A stretch of DNA of 64,000 bases from assembly GCF_900167135.1 (NCBI RefSeq), contig NZ_FUWZ01000001.1, positions 1,784,336 through 1,848,335 on the forward strand. The letters run 5' to 3'. How positions within the stretch are numbered: position 1 is the stretch's first letter; every line of letters begins with the position of its first letter. The position numbers were made by a program, and so were the translations under genes. The notes under the pieces are model-generated. The model ran no database searches. It saw nothing but the letters and a program-made list of their open reading frames with translations, and was not told the origin of the DNA. Below, one piece after another: positions 62,230-64,000 of the stretch. Source of the stretch: Chitinophaga eiseniae (GTDB lineage Bacteria; Bacteroidota; Bacteroidia; Chitinophagales; Chitinophagaceae).

Positions 62230-63717
62230 TCAATTTCTTTTCGCGGTGGCAGACAATCCTGTTGCCAGCAACGATTCAATGGCAGCTTTTATATTGGGTA
62301 GTGGTCCTATGTGGCCGCCGGTGCCCTGCGGTGTACCGGTATTGATCAGGAGGTTCCGGATGGCTGCCGGTGACAATACGGTGCCATTGTGTGCCTTATA
62401 CCACGATTGCACCGCCACTACTGCGGAGGCGACGATCGGGGTGGCGGAGGAGGTGCCTGCAAAATCCTTGGAGTAGGTAGCATTGATGCCGCCGTTATAC
62501 AGGGAGCCGTACCCGGCGCTGACTACGGTCCAGTCTCCCCAGCCCTGCAGATGTACTTTACTGCCATAGGAGGAGAAGCTTGCTTTGTTTCGTTGTGACC
62601 TGGTGCCTGCGCCAACAATGATAGCGCCGTTGTCGCCCCGGGCGCGGTAACTGGCGTAATAGGCGCCGTCGAGGTCCTGGTTGCCGTTGCCGGCGGCAGC
62701 CACGATGATGATGCCGGAGTCGGTGGCTGTTTTGGTGATGTCCCACACGGCCTGGTTAAAATCGGCAGGTACATACTGCCCGCCCTGGCCGCCGGTCTGC
62801 ATTTCATACAGGAACACATCGCCCCGGCGCAGCCGCTGCAGTCCGGCCGCAATACCTGCCGGTCTGCCGCTGACCCGTTCTGAGATGACGTAACAACTGT
62901 CGGCGCCGTATACCATGCCGGTCACGCCGAAGCCATTGTTTTTCGCCATCAGGATACTGGCAACTGCGGTGCCATGGTCTTTGAACTGATCGTCCGGTGG
63001 CGGCAGTACCTCACGGATGCGGGAGCCGGTCAGGTCTTCATGGTTTTTGTTGTACCCCCATTCAATGTCGGCGATACGGATACCGGCGCCGGTTACACCG
63101 ATAGACCAGGCGTAGGCGGCGTTGATGCCGCGCACGCTGGGATCGGAGGCATCGACGTCGTTTTTGTAGTACTGCTGGCTGCTGAAGTCTGGCGTGGGCG
63201 GCGGCGGTGGTGTTACCGGTTCCATCGCTGCATACTCTACGATGTCCAGCTGTTCAAAAGCATTGGCGAGTTCCAGTACAGCTGCGGGAGACAAGCCCGG
63301 AGCTTCTTTTACGTACAGCAGTCCCCTGAAAGCATAACGATCGAACAGGCCGGGGGCAGGTGCGGCCTGACGTCCCTGCTTCATCGCCGTTTTCTCTTCG
63401 GGGCTGAGCGGGATGGCCTGTTCGTATGTGTATGCCTGTACGTTACCCGCATTGCGGCTCCACGTTTTGGCCGTCGCTGGCGTCTGTCGTGCAGCGAACA
63501 CGGGTTGATTTTTTTCAATGTCCCTGATGGCGGTGGCTTTGAATTTGACGAGCAGCCGGTACTCATGGACACCCGGTAGCAGCTGATTCTGGCCTTTCAG
63601 GCCAATGGAAGGGGAAGTGTTTTCTGTGGGTTGACTGGCAGGCAGTTCCTGCGCTTTCTTGGTACACGCGGCCATAGTGAGGCCCACGGCGAGGATGAAA
63701 CATAGACGCGTTTTCAT
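62230..63717 (-). CDS. Subtilisin-like serine peptidase lipoprotein (S8)
   Basis: 495 residues from ATG 63717, right before the lipoprotein signal (VGLTMAACTKKAQ, Cys18). An N-terminal prodomain-like part (HEYRLLVKFKATAIRDIEKN, about 50-165) and a proline-rich linker (PVTPPPPPTPDF) precede the catalytic domain. The triad is D217 (GIRIADIEWGY), H248 (DHGTAVAS) and S423 (AGTSSATPIVA); the oxyanion Asn is N344 (AAGNGN). GTSSATP replaces the more common GTSMATP. It is probably outer-membrane or periplasm anchored. The gene begins near the right edge; 63718-64000 lies upstream. Confidence 0.93.
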   Translation of the reverse strand: MKTRLCFILAVGLTMAACTKKAQELPASQPTENTSPSIGLKGQNQLLPGVHEYRLLVKFKATAIRDIEKNQPVFAARQTPATAKTWSRNAGNVQAYTYEQAIPLSPEEKTAMKQGRQAAPAPGLFDRYAFRGLLYVKEAPGLSPAAVLELANAFEQLDIVEYAAMEPVTPPPPPTPDFSSQQYYKNDVDASDPSVRGINAAYAWSIGVTGAGIRIADIEWGYNKNHEDLTGSRIREVLPPPDDQFKDHGTAVASILMAKNNGFGVTGMVYGADSCYVISERVSGRPAGIAAGLQRLRRGDVFLYEMQTGGQGGQYVPADFNQAVWDITKTATDSGIIIVAAAGNGNQDLDGAYYASYRARGDNGAIIVGAGTRSQRNKASFSSYGSKVHLQGWGDWTVVSAGYGSLYNGGINATYSKDFAGTSSATPIVASAVVAVQSWYKAHNGTVLSPAAIRNLLINTGTPQGTGGHIGPLPNIKAAIESLLATGLSATAKRN

Positions 63718-64000
63718 GTTGGTTTTTTTTATAGGTTGACAAATAAAAAAAGACAGGATTATCCGCACTGGCTACATACAGCGGGGCTTATCAGGATTGT
63801 TCACCGTACAGATATGGTTACCTGACAGTTGTCGATATATTGATGGCGGTAATGAAGTATAGTGTACCTTTAACAGCGGTTGGTTGGTGTTGAAAAATCT
63901 GTATTGATCTGACGGGTTATAATGAGTCTGTCGTTACGATCATGAATATACGGAATTCCGGTCATCTGCCAATCACTATGGTCTATAAAAAACAAACGTA
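63718..64000. other. Non-coding stretch upstream of the subtilase
   Basis: I see no gene or clear promoter box here. An A/T-rich segment directly precedes the subtilase start. Confidence 0.4.

Noticed and set aside
1..64000. CRISPR array, rRNA or tRNA genes
   Set aside because: No regularly spaced repeats and no conserved RNA gene features were seen anywhere in the window.

Overview
The window reads as chromosome of a Bacteroidota member of the Chitinophagaceae, most likely Chitinophaga or a close relative. The evidence is two SusC/SusD pairs, a hybrid two-component sensor with a Reg_prop propeller, ECF sigma/FecR pairs feeding STN-domain TonB receptors, a type IX secretion (T9SS) sorting domain, and start regions that are often A-rich rather than Shine-Dalgarno-like. 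There are no rRNA or tRNA genes, CRISPR arrays, transposases or integrases that I can see.

Layout. 1-19.9 kb is a polysaccharide-utilization region. It holds a GH95 alpha-L-fucosidase-type gene cut by the left edge, a hybrid two-component regulator, GH97, a PF05426-type polyuronate lyase, a T9SS-exported GH74 xyloglucanase-type enzyme, SusD, SusC, FecR and an ECF sigma factor. GH74 plus GH95 points to fucosylated xyloglucan or a xyloglucan/pectin mixture (inference). 20.2-21.6 kb holds a broken SnoaL-like gene and a YcaQ-type DNA glycosylase.

21.7-29.4 kb is a visibly AT-richer block and the best candidate for an undescribed system. A sigma-like protein with a second C-terminal helix-turn-helix is followed by a 768-residue protein with two DUF262 modules. 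Divergent from them is a 1434-codon ORF combining a PD-(D/E)XK (Mrr-like) nuclease domain, a NACHT/STAND ATPase core and a long C-terminal region. The last has the architecture of Avs-like antiviral NTPases.

29.5-37.4 kb is a complete sigma - FecR - SusC - SusD - alkaline phosphatase operon, apparently for scavenging a phosphorylated or phosphate-releasing substrate. 37.4-64 kb is mostly housekeeping and accessory genes: HopJ-like protein, AsmA-like protein, a TonB-type barrel, two paralogous LytS/LytTR pairs, two peptidases, a desaturase, cold-shock and RRM RNA-binding proteins, a cysteine-desulfurase-like protein with DUF4395, RidA, Crp/Fnr, two GNATs, YggS, an AAA+ ATPase, a methyltransferase, a secreted metal-ribbon protein, a tailspike-like beta-helix protein and a subtilase lipoprotein. 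Many gene ends carry long perfect hairpins, several of them shared by convergent genes.
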